DNA of 26,379 nt from DASSHC01 sp035693105 (GTDB lineage: Bacteria > Chloroflexota > Chloroflexia > Thermomicrobiales > Thermomicrobiaceae). The notes beneath the pieces were generated by a model. It did no database searches. It saw only the letters and a program-made list of their open reading frames with translations, and had not been told where the DNA came from. Of this stretch, positions 14,837-22,608 are shown in pieces (within the stretch, counting starts at the first letter, position 1; each line of letters starts with the position of its first letter). The stretch covers positions 1 through 26,379 of the forward strand of contig DASSHC010000334.1 of the NCBI GenBank assembly GCA_035693105.1. Reading direction: 5' to 3'. Both the position numbers and the translations under genes were made by a program.

Positions 14837-15754
14837 CTACTCGCTCGACCGTGAATCGTAGCATGAGGCGACAGACCCGACGAGGGAGCGCCCACCAGCG
14901 CCGCAGACCTGCTGGGCGACCTGCTGGTAGACCTGGGTGGTCGAGATGCTGACGTGCCCGAGGATGTGCTGCACCTCGTGCAACTCGGTGCCGCTCCCCA
15001 CCGCGAGCGCGGCGAAGGTGTGTCGCAGGGTGTGCGGCGTGATGTCCGGCAGATTGCTCGCCTCGGCGTAGCTCTTGAGGATCAGCCAGAACCCCTGGCG
15101 CGTCAGGCGGGTGCCACGCTGATTGACGAAGAGTGCCGGCTCGGAGCGCTGCTGCGTCAGTTGGTCACGGCCAAAGCGCAGGTAATCCTCCAGCGCGTCG
15201 ACCGCGTCGGGCGAGAGCGGCACCGTGCGCTGGCGGTCCGGATTGCGCCGGCAAAGCACCAGCCCATCCGCCAGATAGTCGTCGATGTCGAGCGCCGTCA
15301 ACTCACTGACGCGCAGACCGGTGGCGCAGAGCAGGCGCAGCATGGCGCGGTCGCGCGAACCACCAGGACCGGGCTGGCGATCGACCACGTCCAGCAGCGC
15401 GTGCACCTCGTCCTCCGTGATCGCCTGCGGCACGAACTTGTCGACGCGCGGCGGGGAGAGCGCGGCGGTGGGGTTGAGCTTGAGACCGTGCTGCTCAACC
15501 AGGTAGGTGCAGAACGACTTGATGGCCGCCAGCTTACGAGCTACCGTCGACTTGGCGTAGTCCCGCTCCCGGAGATCGAGATCGTAGCTCCTGAGCACAT
15601 CGTCGTTCAGCGCGTGCCAATCCGCCGGGTGGCAGTTGTTTCCGAAGTACTGAGCGAATTGGACGAGATCATTGCGGTAGGCGGCGATGGTGTTGGGTGA
15701 GAACTCGCGCTCCTGTCCTAGCGTCTCCAGGAAGTCGACGATCACCTCTTGCAT
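14837..15754 (-). CDS. XerC/XerD-family tyrosine recombinase
   Basis: A 305-aa site-specific recombinase with the length and layout of XerC/XerD. Residues 1-85 are the SAM-like core-binding domain (VIVDFLETLGQEREFSPNTIAAYRNDLVQF). Catalytic residues are R148 (ATGLRVSEL), H241 and R244 (HTLRH), H267 (LGHVSISTTQVY) and Y276. The expected Lys of the beta2-beta3 hairpin is absent: the segment reads RRNPDRQRTVPLS. I chose ATG 15754 because XerC/D proteins begin about there and a G-rich site precedes it; GTG at 15829 would add 25 unrelated residues. It may resolve chromosome dimers or integrate an element. No mobile element boundary is seen nearby. It follows ald by 144 bp on the same strand. Confidence 0.9.
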   Translation of the reverse strand: MQEVIVDFLETLGQEREFSPNTIAAYRNDLVQFAQYFGNNCHPADWHALNDDVLRSYDLDLRERDYAKSTVARKLAAIKSFCTYLVEQHGLKLNPTAALSPPRVDKFVPQAITEDEVHALLDVVDRQPGPGGSRDRAMLRLLCATGLRVSELTALDIDDYLADGLVLCRRNPDRQRTVPLSPDAVDALEDYLRFGRDQLTQQRSEPALFVNQRGTRLTRQGFWLILKSYAEASNLPDITPHTLRHTFAALAVGSGTELHEVQHILGHVSISTTQVYQQVAQQVCGAGGRSLVGSVASCYDSRSSE

Positions 15755-15898
15755 GCCATTCCCCCAACTGGCGACCAGATCGTGGTCCCCATCCAGGCCG
15801 CTCGGCACGAGCACATCCGACTCCGTCACGGGTCGGCCTTGCCGCTGGCGGGTGCGCGCCCGGTCTCCTGGCCCGCGTTCGTACGAGACCGCCCCATT

Positions 15899-17011
15899 CT
15901 AAACCACATCCGCAAGCGGCGTATAGGGGAGCCCGAGCGCCTCGGCAACCGACTGGTAGGTCACGTGACCGTGGTAGACATTCACGCCCTTAGCCAGCGC
16001 GGGGTCGCGCTCGACCGCGGCGGCGAACCCCAGATCGGCGAGCTTCAGCCCGTACGGCAGCGTGACGTTGCTGAGCGCGAAGGTGCTGGTGCGCGGCACC
16101 GCGCCCGGCATATTGGTGACGCCGTAGTGGATGACGCCGGATTCGGTGTAGACCGGGTTGCTGTGTGCGGTCGGGTGGATCGTCTCGACCGAGCCCCCCT
16201 GGTCGATCGCCACATCGACGATCACCGAGCCCGGCCGCATGGTGGCAACCATCTCGCGGGTGACCAGCTTGGGTGCCTTGGCCCCGGGGATCAGTACCGC
16301 GCCGACCACCAGGTCCGCACCCTTGACCGCTTCCGCGATATTGTGGCGCGACGAGGTGAGAGTGGTGAAGCGGCCGTGCAGCACGTGCTCCAGGTAGCGC
16401 AGCCGGTCAACGTTGATGTCGATCACCGTCGTCTCGGCCTGCAGCCCGAGCGCCATCTCGGCGGCGTTCGTCCCCACGATGCCGCCCCCGACGATCACCA
16501 CCCGGGCCGGCGGCACCCCCGCCACGCCGCCGAGCAGCATCCCGCGGCCACCTTCCGGCTTCTGCAGGTAGTGGGCGCCGACCTGGATCGACATGCGCCC
16601 GGCCACCTCGCTCATCGGCGCCAGCAGCGGCAGCGAGCGGTCCGGAAGCTGCACCGTTTCGTAGGCGATCGCCGTCACCTGCTGCTCGACCAGCGCCCGC
16701 GTCAGCTCCGGCTCGGCGGCCAGGTGCAGATAGGTATAGAGAATCTGGTTCCGGCGCAGCAGCGGGTACTCCGACGGGAGCGGCTCCTTGACCTTGATGA
16801 TCATGTCGGCGCGCGCGAAGACATCGGCGTGCTGCCCGACCAGCTCTGCCCCCGCGTTGGCGTACTCCTCATCAGCGAAGCCGCTGCCGGCGCCGGCCGA
16901 GCGCTCGACCAGCACCGTGTGCCCGTGATGGACGTATTCGGAGACCCCTCCCGGCGTGGTCGAAACGCGGTTCTCGTTGTCCTTGATCTCCTTGGGGACC
17001 CCGATCAGCAT
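15899..17011 (-). CDS. ald: Alanine dehydrogenase
   Basis: A 370-aa NAD-dependent enzyme converting L-alanine to pyruvate and ammonium, or the reverse. The expected length and residues are present: MLIGVPKEIKDNENRVSTTPGG (R15), VKEP (K74), YLHLAA (H96), the Rossmann glycine motif VGGGIVG (174-180) and VIDINVDRLR. Further on, VGAVLIPGAKAPKLVTREMV and DVAIDQGGSVETIHPT... HYGVTNMPGAVPRTSTFALSN are the Ald signature. ATG 17011 is preceded by GGGAG; the upstream frame extension is noncoding leader. It diverges from rseP across about 209 bp. A promoter with an overlapping dyad lies at 17076-17115. Confidence 0.96.
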   Translation of the reverse strand: MLIGVPKEIKDNENRVSTTPGGVSEYVHHGHTVLVERSAGAGSGFADEEYANAGAELVGQHADVFARADMIIKVKEPLPSEYPLLRRNQILYTYLHLAAEPELTRALVEQQVTAIAYETVQLPDRSLPLLAPMSEVAGRMSIQVGAHYLQKPEGGRGMLLGGVAGVPPARVVIVGGGIVGTNAAEMALGLQAETTVIDINVDRLRYLEHVLHGRFTTLTSSRHNIAEAVKGADLVVGAVLIPGAKAPKLVTREMVATMRPGSVIVDVAIDQGGSVETIHPTAHSNPVYTESGVIHYGVTNMPGAVPRTSTFALSNVTLPYGLKLADLGFAAAVERDPALAKGVNVYHGHVTYQSVAEALGLPYTPLADVV

Positions 17012-17075
17012 GGTACGCTCCCTCTCCACCCGCGCGCGCCGACCCGGTGCGGCGCACCACTTACGAATTCGAGGC

Positions 17076-17115
17076 ATTCTAGCACGGGTCGATCGGGCGC
17101 CAAGTACCAGTACTT
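17076..17115 (-). promoter_or_regulatory. Candidate ald promoter with overlapping dyad operator
   Basis: On the minus strand TTGGCG (17103-17098) and TAGAAT (17081-17076) are separated by 16 bp, 4/6 and 5/6 matches to sigma-70 boxes, about 65 bp upstream of the ald ATG. A perfect dyad AAGTAC-CA-GTACTT (17102-17115) overlaps the outer edge of the -35 box. Such a position would fit a repressor or an Lrp/AsnC-type activator, common regulators of ald, but no regulator gene is in the window. Confidence 0.45.
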
Positions 17116-17220
17116 TCGTCGTTGCACCGGGGCCATACTGCCCGGTACTATTAGGTGCGTGACAGCGAACCGCCGTTTGTTCACTAATTGCGCGGGGTGT
17201 CGCGCAGCAAAGGTGTGACC

Positions 17221-18540
17221 GTGGCAGCACTCTACATTATCCCGATCCTCGCGGTTCTCATCCTGATCCACGAGTTCGGTCACTTTATCACCGCGCGCAT
17301 GGCCGGAATCCGTGTGCACGAGTTCGGCATCGGCCTGCCGCCGCGCCTCGCCGGCTTCACCCGCAACGGGATTCTCTACTCGTTCAACGCGCTGCCGATC
17401 GGCGGCTTCGTGCGCGTCCTCGGTGAGGACGGCAAGTCGTTCGAGCCGGACAGCTTGCAGGCCAAGTCGCGCGCCCGCCGGGCGCTCTTCTTCGGCGCCG
17501 GCTCGCTGATGAACCTGCTGCTCGCCATTGTCCTGATCACGGTCTTGGTCGGGGCGCGCGGCGACACGATCACCCACGTCTACGTGGCCGGGGTCGAGGA
17601 CGGCTCGCCCGCCGCGCAGGCCGGCTGGCAGGTCGGCGATCAATTCCTCAAGGTCGACGGCAAGGAGATCACCAGCGTCGATCAGATGGTGGGCAGCACC
17701 GATGACTTCGTCGGCAAGCCAATGTCGGTGACGCTGCAGCGCGGCGGCCAGACGGTGCAGACGACGGTGGTGCCGCGGCTCGATCCGCCGCCCGGCCAGG
17801 GCCGCACGGGCATCGAAGTCGTCAGCGCGGCCGCCTCGCGCATCGCGGTCGACACGGTGACCGCCGGCTCGCCCGCCGCGCAGGCCGGCATCCTGCCCGG
17901 TGATACGCTGCTCACGGTCGACGGGCACGCGATTACGGACGGGCAGGCGCTCCTGCTGACGCTGCAGGCGCACCAGGGAGAAAGCATCCCGCTCCGGCTG
18001 GAGCGTGATGGGCAGGCGCGCGAGGTCCAGGTGCAGGTGCCGCAGGCCAGCTCTTCAGACGCGCAGCCGACCATCGGCATCGGGCTGTCGCAGCACGTCA
18101 TCACTCAGCCGGTGGCCTGGTGGAAGGTCGTGCCGCGCGGCGTGGCCGAGACGTTCAACTCGCTGCATCTGATGGTGACCGGAGTGGTGAGCCTGGTGCA
18201 GGGCCAGGCGACGCTGAGCGGGGTCGCCGGTCCGATCGGCATGGGACAACTGACCTCGGAGATGCTCAAGCTCAGCCCCGAGCCAGCCTGGGTGACGCTG
18301 TTCAACATCTCCGCGCTGCTCTCGCTGAACCTGGCGTTGTTGAACCTGATTCCCTTCCCGGCGCTCGACGGCGGACGGCTCTTCTTCCTCCTGATCGAGC
18401 TCATCCGCGGCAAGCGCGTGCCGCCGGAGAAGGAGGGCATGGTCCATTTCGTGGGGTTGGTTGTGCTGCTAACATTCATGCTGGTGGTCGCCTACCACGA
18501 CATCGATCGCATCGTAAGCGGCACGCCATTCATCCGCTAG
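17221..18540 (+). CDS. rseP: RseP-type site-2 intramembrane zinc protease with two PDZ domains
   Basis: A 439-aa M50 membrane protease. The zinc motif HEFGH (H17, E18, H21) is in the first membrane span, and the third ligand region NLIPFPALDGG (D383) is in a later span. Two PDZ domains lie between, about 118-186 and 205-273, and three or more hydrophobic spans are visible. Known homologues cleave the membrane segments of anti-sigma factors and leader peptides. I chose GTG 17221, with AAAGGTG upstream, over TTG 17188 because the hydrophobic segment starts right after it. ispG follows 23 bp downstream. In many bacteria the order is dxr-rseP-ispG; dxr is not present here. Regulation may link it to the ECF pair at 6712-9026, but this is speculative. 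Confidence 0.93.
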   Translation: MAALYIIPILAVLILIHEFGHFITARMAGIRVHEFGIGLPPRLAGFTRNGILYSFNALPIGGFVRVLGEDGKSFEPDSLQAKSRARRALFFGAGSLMNLLLAIVLITVLVGARGDTITHVYVAGVEDGSPAAQAGWQVGDQFLKVDGKEITSVDQMVGSTDDFVGKPMSVTLQRGGQTVQTTVVPRLDPPPGQGRTGIEVVSAAASRIAVDTVTAGSPAAQAGILPGDTLLTVDGHAITDGQALLLTLQAHQGESIPLRLERDGQAREVQVQVPQASSSDAQPTIGIGLSQHVITQPVAWWKVVPRGVAETFNSLHLMVTGVVSLVQGQATLSGVAGPIGMGQLTSEMLKLSPEPAWVTLFNISALLSLNLALLNLIPFPALDGGRLFFLLIELIRGKRVPPEKEGMVHFVGLVVLLTFMLVVAYHDIDRIVSGTPFIR

Positions 18541-18563
18541 CGCCCTGAGGAGGTTCACGACCC

Positions 18564-19673
18564 ATGCTTGCCCCACGCCGCAAGACCCGCGCGCTTCACG
18601 TCGGTGAGGTGCAGATCGGGGGCGGGGCGCCGATCGTGGTGCAGTCGATGACCACGGCCGACACCCGCGATCCGAAGGCGACGCTGCGCCAGATCCATGA
18701 ACTGGTCGATGCCGGGTGCGAGATCGTGCGCGTCGCCGTGCCCGACCGGGTGGCCGCGGCGGCGCTCCCCGAGATCGTGCCCTTCGCGCCGGTGCCGCTG
18801 ATCGCCGATATCCACTTCGAGCACACGCTGGCGCTCAAGGCATTGGACGCCGGCATCCACGGCCTGCGCCTCAACCCCGGCAACATCCGCAAGCCGGAGG
18901 ACGTGCGCGAGGTCGTCAAGAAGGCCAAGGAGCGGCAGGTGCCGATCCGGATCGGCGTCAACTTCGGCTCGGTGCCGCCGATGAGCGCGGCCTTCGTCGA
19001 CGAGATGGCCCAGCAGAACGCCACGCAGATCGACCTGATCGCGGAGCACATGGTCCGCACCGCACTCGGACATGTGAAAATCCTGGAAGACCTCGACTTC
19101 GGCGACATCAAGATCTCGCTCAAGGCCTTCGAGGTGCCGATCATGATCGAGGCCTACCGCCGTATGGCCAGGCTCAACGACTACCCACTGCACCTCGGCG
19201 TCACCGAGGCGGGCACGCCAAAGGCCGGCTCGGTGCGCTCGGCGGTCGGGCTCGGCACGCTGCTGGCCGAGGGGATCGGCGACACCATCCGCGTCTCGCT
19301 GACCACCGACCCGGTGGAAGAAGTCTTCGTGGCCTACGAGATCCTCAAGAGCCTCGGTCTGCGCCAGCACGGCGCGACGCTGGTGGCCTGCCCGACCTGC
19401 GGCCGGGTGGAGGTCGACCTCTTCAAGCTGGCCAACGAGGTCGACGACTACCTGAAGACGATCCACGCCCCGATCAAGGTGGCGGTGATGGGCTGCGTGG
19501 TCAACGGCCCCGGCGAGGCGCGCGACTCCGACGTGGGCGTGGCCGCCGGGCGCGGCAAGGGTGTGATCTTCCGCAAGGGGAAGATCGTGCGCAAGGTCGA
19601 AGAGGCCGAGATCGTCAGCGCGCTCAAGGAAGAGATCGACCAGATCCTGGCGGAGCAGCAGGCGGCCGTCTGA
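18564..19673 (+). CDS. ispG: 4-hydroxy-3-methylbut-2-en-1-yl diphosphate synthase (flavodoxin)
   Basis: A 369-aa IspG/GcpE, the penultimate enzyme of the MEP isoprenoid pathway. It reduces methylerythritol cyclodiphosphate using a [4Fe-4S] cluster. The cluster ligands are visible: CPTCGR (C276, C279), GCVVNGPGE (C311, E318). The N-terminal TIM barrel shows MTTADTRDPKATLRQI, ADIHFEHTLAL, LRLNPGNIRK and RIGVNFGS. The C-terminus ends in a normal KGKIVRKVEEAEIVSALKEEI segment. AGGAGG lies about 11 nt before the ATG. It follows rseP and is followed by a 163-bp gap of palindromic repeats. Confidence 0.96.
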   Translation: MLAPRRKTRALHVGEVQIGGGAPIVVQSMTTADTRDPKATLRQIHELVDAGCEIVRVAVPDRVAAAALPEIVPFAPVPLIADIHFEHTLALKALDAGIHGLRLNPGNIRKPEDVREVVKKAKERQVPIRIGVNFGSVPPMSAAFVDEMAQQNATQIDLIAEHMVRTALGHVKILEDLDFGDIKISLKAFEVPIMIEAYRRMARLNDYPLHLGVTEAGTPKAGSVRSAVGLGTLLAEGIGDTIRVSLTTDPVEEVFVAYEILKSLGLRQHGATLVACPTCGRVEVDLFKLANEVDDYLKTIHAPIKVAVMGCVVNGPGEARDSDVGVAAGRGKGVIFRKGKIVRKVEEAEIVSALKEEIDQILAEQQAAV

Positions 19674-19836
19674 ACCGTCGCCAACGCTGTAGGGGCAGAC
19701 CTCTGTGTCTGCCCTCGTCGCCCGCCGCCCGTCCCACCCAGTCGCCTCCCGGCGTTCCCCTTTCCCCCGTTACTGCTCCGATGGGCAACGAGGGCGGCTA
19801 CGGGGGCCGCCCCGACCAGCGTTCGTTTGGGGGCCG
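19674..19836. repeat. Inverted pair of palindromic repeat units between ispG and cyclase gene
   Basis: The first hairpin is GGGCAGAC-ctctgt-GTCTGCCC (19693-19714). The second is GGGCGGC-tacgggg-GCCGCCC (19792-19812). They are flanked by GCCCTCGT (19711-19718) and its complement ACGAGGGC (19788-19795), so the two units face each other. Unit one reads GTAGGGGCAGACCTCTGTGT, the style of GTAGGGGC...GCCCC repeats scattered between genes of many bacteria. No gene is present. The first hairpin could terminate ispG transcription. Confidence 0.6.
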
Positions 19837-20499
19837 ATGACCAGCAACCAGGTCGCACTCATCGACATCTCAGTCCCGATCACGCCCGAGTTGCCCATCT
19901 GGCCGGGAGACCCAGAGCCACGGCTGGAGCCGGTCTCCTCGATCGCGGCCGGCGACGAGTACAACGTCTCGCGCCTCGTCCTCTCGACCCACAGCGGCAC
20001 GCACATCGACGCGCCCTGGCACGCGCTGGAGCACGGCGCACGCCTGAACACCGTCAAGCTAAGCGCCCTCGTCGGCCCCTGCCAGGTCGTCGACCTGAGC
20101 CACCTGGAGCGCCACGTCGAGGCGCGTGACCTGGAAGAGGCATCCATCCCCCACGGGACGGACCGGCTGCTGCTGCGCACGCGCAATTCGCTGCTCTGGG
20201 GGCAACGCGACCATATCTTCGATCCCACCTTCATCGCCCTCTCACCGAGCGCGGCCGAGTGGATCGTCGAGCGTGGCATCCTGGTCGTCGGCATCGACTA
20301 CCTCTCGATCGAGCCCTTCGACGGCGATGGCACGGTCCACCGCCTGCTGCTGCGGGCCGGCGTCATCCCCCTGGAGACGCTCGACCTGCGCGCGGCCGGG
20401 GCGGGGCCGTACACGCTCCTCTGCCTGCCGCTCGACCTTCCCCTGGCCGACGGCGCGCCCTGTCGCGCGGTTCTCACCGCTCCGGAGCGTGCCCTGTGA
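19837..20499 (+). CDS. Cyclase-family (KynB-like) metal-dependent hydrolase
   Basis: A 220-aa protein of the Cyclase family (Pfam PF04199), which includes kynurenine formamidase KynB. The metal-binding signature is THSGTHIDAPWH, giving H52, H56, D58 and H62, with later ligands H168 (VHRLLL) and E180 (PLETLDL); these match the KynB metal and catalytic set. The N-terminus IDISVPITPELPIWPGDPEP is typical. Substrates in the family include N-formylkynurenine, isatin and cyclic polyketides. No kynurenine pathway genes are nearby, so I name only the family. I chose ATG 19837; the upstream frame extension runs through the repeat region. Its TGA overlaps the GTG start of the next gene (GTGA). Confidence 0.88.
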   Translation: MTSNQVALIDISVPITPELPIWPGDPEPRLEPVSSIAAGDEYNVSRLVLSTHSGTHIDAPWHALEHGARLNTVKLSALVGPCQVVDLSHLERHVEARDLEEASIPHGTDRLLLRTRNSLLWGQRDHIFDPTFIALSPSAAEWIVERGILVVGIDYLSIEPFDGDGTVHRLLLRAGVIPLETLDLRAAGAGPYTLLCLPLDLPLADGAPCRAVLTAPERAL

Positions 20500-21431
20500 C
20501 CAGGCCAGCCATCGCGGCCATCGGCATGGCCTCCTGGGACCGGATGCTGGTGGTCGATGACTATCCCGAGGCCGGCAGCTACGCCGTCGTGCGCCAGATG
20601 CTGGAGGGACCGGGCGGCACGACCGCCAACACCGTCGCCGCCCTGGCTCGGCTCGGCGTGCCGGTCACGTTCGCGGCCAAGGTCGGCGACGACCGCGAGG
20701 GCGCCGCGCTGCGCGATGGGCTGGCGGCCGAGGGCTGCGACGTCTCGGCGGTCACGACGCGCGCTGGGGAGCCGACCGACCTGGGGATCATCATCATCTC
20801 CGGCAGCGGCGAGCGCGCCGAGCGCACCATCTACTGGCAGCAGGGCGCCCGGCTGCGCTACGGCGATCCGTTACCCATCGCCGAGCTCTTCGCCCACGAT
20901 CTGGTCGTGGTCGACGTCGACGACGCGCGCCTGCGCCAGTTGATCGTCGATCTGCCGATCCACGTCGCCCCACGCACGCGCCTCCTCGGCACGCTGACCC
21001 TCCTGACCGAGCTGCCGCCCGAGCAGGCGCTGGCGCTGGCGGTACGCCACGACTATCTCTGCGGCAACGAGCGCGAGCTGCGCTACGTCACCGGCGAGAC
21101 CAATCTGGAGCGCGCGCTCGTCCGGCTGCGCGAGCGCATGCTCCTCGACCAACTGCGCCTGGCCTTCATCAGCCGCGGGCCGCTCGGCTGCCTGGTGGTA
21201 ACCGAGGAGGCGGCCGAGGCCGTGCCCGCCTTCCCGGTCGCGGCGGTCGATACCACCGGCGCCGGCGACGCCTTCGCCGCTGGGGTGGCGCTGGGGCTGA
21301 TCGAGCGGCGCGCGCCGGGCGAGATCGGGCGGCTGGCCAACGCGCTGGGCGCGCTGGCGGTGCGCGGGCTGGGCGCGCGGGCCAGCCTCCCCCAGCGGGC
21401 CGAGCTGGACGCGCTGCTGGGCAGATCATGA
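20496..21431 (+). CDS. PfkB-family carbohydrate kinase
   Basis: A 311-aa ribokinase-like kinase. The first PfkB signature region is MLEGPGGTTANTVAALARLGVPVTFAAKVGDD (35-66), and the ATP/anion-hole motif DTTGAGDAF is at 252-260, with D258 as catalytic base. The NE motif CGNERELRYVTG (189-200) is also present. The sugar substrate is not determinable. GTG at 20496 overlaps the cyclase stop (GTGA) and its own stop overlaps the queG ATG (ATGA), so cyclase, kinase and queG are translationally coupled. No aldolase, transporter or regulator in the window narrows its role. Confidence 0.92.
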   Translation: MTRPAIAAIGMASWDRMLVVDDYPEAGSYAVVRQMLEGPGGTTANTVAALARLGVPVTFAAKVGDDREGAALRDGLAAEGCDVSAVTTRAGEPTDLGIIIISGSGERAERTIYWQQGARLRYGDPLPIAELFAHDLVVVDVDDARLRQLIVDLPIHVAPRTRLLGTLTLLTELPPEQALALAVRHDYLCGNERELRYVTGETNLERALVRLRERMLLDQLRLAFISRGPLGCLVVTEEAAEAVPAFPVAAVDTTGAGDAFAAGVALGLIERRAPGEIGRLANALGALAVRGLGARASLPQRAELDALLGRS

Positions 21432-22561
21432 TCGAGCGGGCGCGGCTGAGCGAGCTGGCTGGGCAGGCCGGGATCGCGGTCACGGCCGTGACCAGCGCCG
21501 AGCCGTTCGAGGGTCTGGGCGACCTGCTGGAGGCGCGCATCAGTGCCGGCCACCTGGCCGGCTTGGACTGGTTCACCAGCGAGCGCGCCCGCTTCTCCGC
21601 CGACCCGCGCAATTTACACCGAACGGCGCGCGCGATCGTCGCCGTCGGCCTGCCCTACTGGCAAGGACCGCTGACACCGCCCGACGACGGCGTGCCGCGC
21701 GGTCGCATCGCGCGCTACGCCTGGGGGCGCGACTACCACCGCACCCTGAAGGAGCGGATGCGCGCCTTCTTAGCGCTCCTGGAGCGCGAGGCTGGCCGCG
21801 CCATCGAAGCCCGCCTCTTGGTCGACACGGCCCGCATCGTCGATCGCGCGGCGGCGGCGCGCGCGGGACTCGGCTGGTACGGCAAGAACACGATGATCCT
21901 GGTGCCGGGTCACGGCTCCTGGGTCATGCTCGGCGAGCTGCTGCTCGATCTGGAGCTAGAGCCCGACCCGCCGCTGCGGCCGAAGTGCGGCCGCTGCACC
22001 CGCTGCCTCGACATCTGCCCGACCGGCGCGCTGCTCGGCGACTACACGCTCGACACGCCGCGCTGCCTCTCCTACCTGACCATCGAACTGCGTGGTGCGA
22101 TCCCGCCCGACCTGCGGCCGAAACTCGGCACCTGGGTCTTCGGCTGCGATCTCTGCCAGGAGACCTGCCCCTACACCGGCGCCGCGTCCGAGCGCGCGGA
22201 CCCGACCTTCGCCCCGGCCGCCATCGAGAACGCCTTCCCCTCGCTCCACTGGCTGCTGCGCCTGAGCGAGGACGAGTTCCGCCAGGTCTACCGCGGCACC
22301 GCCGTGCTACGGACCAAGCGCGCGGGCCTGGCGCGCAACGCCGCCGTCGCGCTGGGGAATATCGGCACCGAAGCCGATCTGGAGGTGCTGGAGGAGGCGC
22401 TGGCCGGCCACGACCAGCCGCTGGTGCGCGGTCACGCCGCCTGGGCCATGGCCCGGATCGATCGCGAGTTGGCCGCGCGCCCGCTCCTCAGCCGGCTCGC
22501 GCGCGAGCAGGACGCGGGCGTGCGCGCGGAGATCGAGGGGGCGCTCGCGGGAATCGCGTGA
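21428..22561 (+). CDS. queG: Epoxyqueuosine reductase
   Basis: A 377-aa QueG, a cobalamin-dependent [4Fe-4S] enzyme that reduces epoxyqueuosine to queuosine in tRNA. The N-terminal half contains RGRIARYAWGRDYHRTLKERM and LLVDTARIVDRAAAARAGLGWYGKNTMIL (D133 likely catalytic). Two cluster motifs follow: CGRCTRCLDICP (C187, C190, C193, C197) and C213 with CDLCQETCP (C240, C243, C247). The C-terminal 90 residues (TKRAGLARNAAVALGNIGTEADLEVLEEALAG, VRGHAAWAMARI) are HEAT-like repeats typical of the full-length form. It starts in an ATGA overlap with the kinase and is followed 47 bp later by coaX. Confidence 0.96.
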   Translation: MIERARLSELAGQAGIAVTAVTSAEPFEGLGDLLEARISAGHLAGLDWFTSERARFSADPRNLHRTARAIVAVGLPYWQGPLTPPDDGVPRGRIARYAWGRDYHRTLKERMRAFLALLEREAGRAIEARLLVDTARIVDRAAAARAGLGWYGKNTMILVPGHGSWVMLGELLLDLELEPDPPLRPKCGRCTRCLDICPTGALLGDYTLDTPRCLSYLTIELRGAIPPDLRPKLGTWVFGCDLCQETCPYTGAASERADPTFAPAAIENAFPSLHWLLRLSEDEFRQVYRGTAVLRTKRAGLARNAAVALGNIGTEADLEVLEEALAGHDQPLVRGHAAWAMARIDRELAARPLLSRLAREQDAGVRAEIEGALAGIA

Positions 22562-22608
22562 AAGGCGGATCGCGCTACAGTCTGTTGCCGGACCAAGGAG
22601 GCGGGACG

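Noticed and set aside
15959..15970. 12-bp palindrome GGTCACGTGACC inside ald
   Set aside because: It lies in conserved coding sequence, and the flanks do not match parS. It is likely chance.
17122..17151. Plus-strand promoter for rseP (TTGCAC-18-TACTAT)
   Set aside because: The -35 matches only three consensus bases, too weak to list as a feature.
15749..17218. 489-aa plus-strand frame opposite ald
   Set aside because: It is His/Arg-rich with no recognisable domain; ald on the minus strand accounts for the coding signal.
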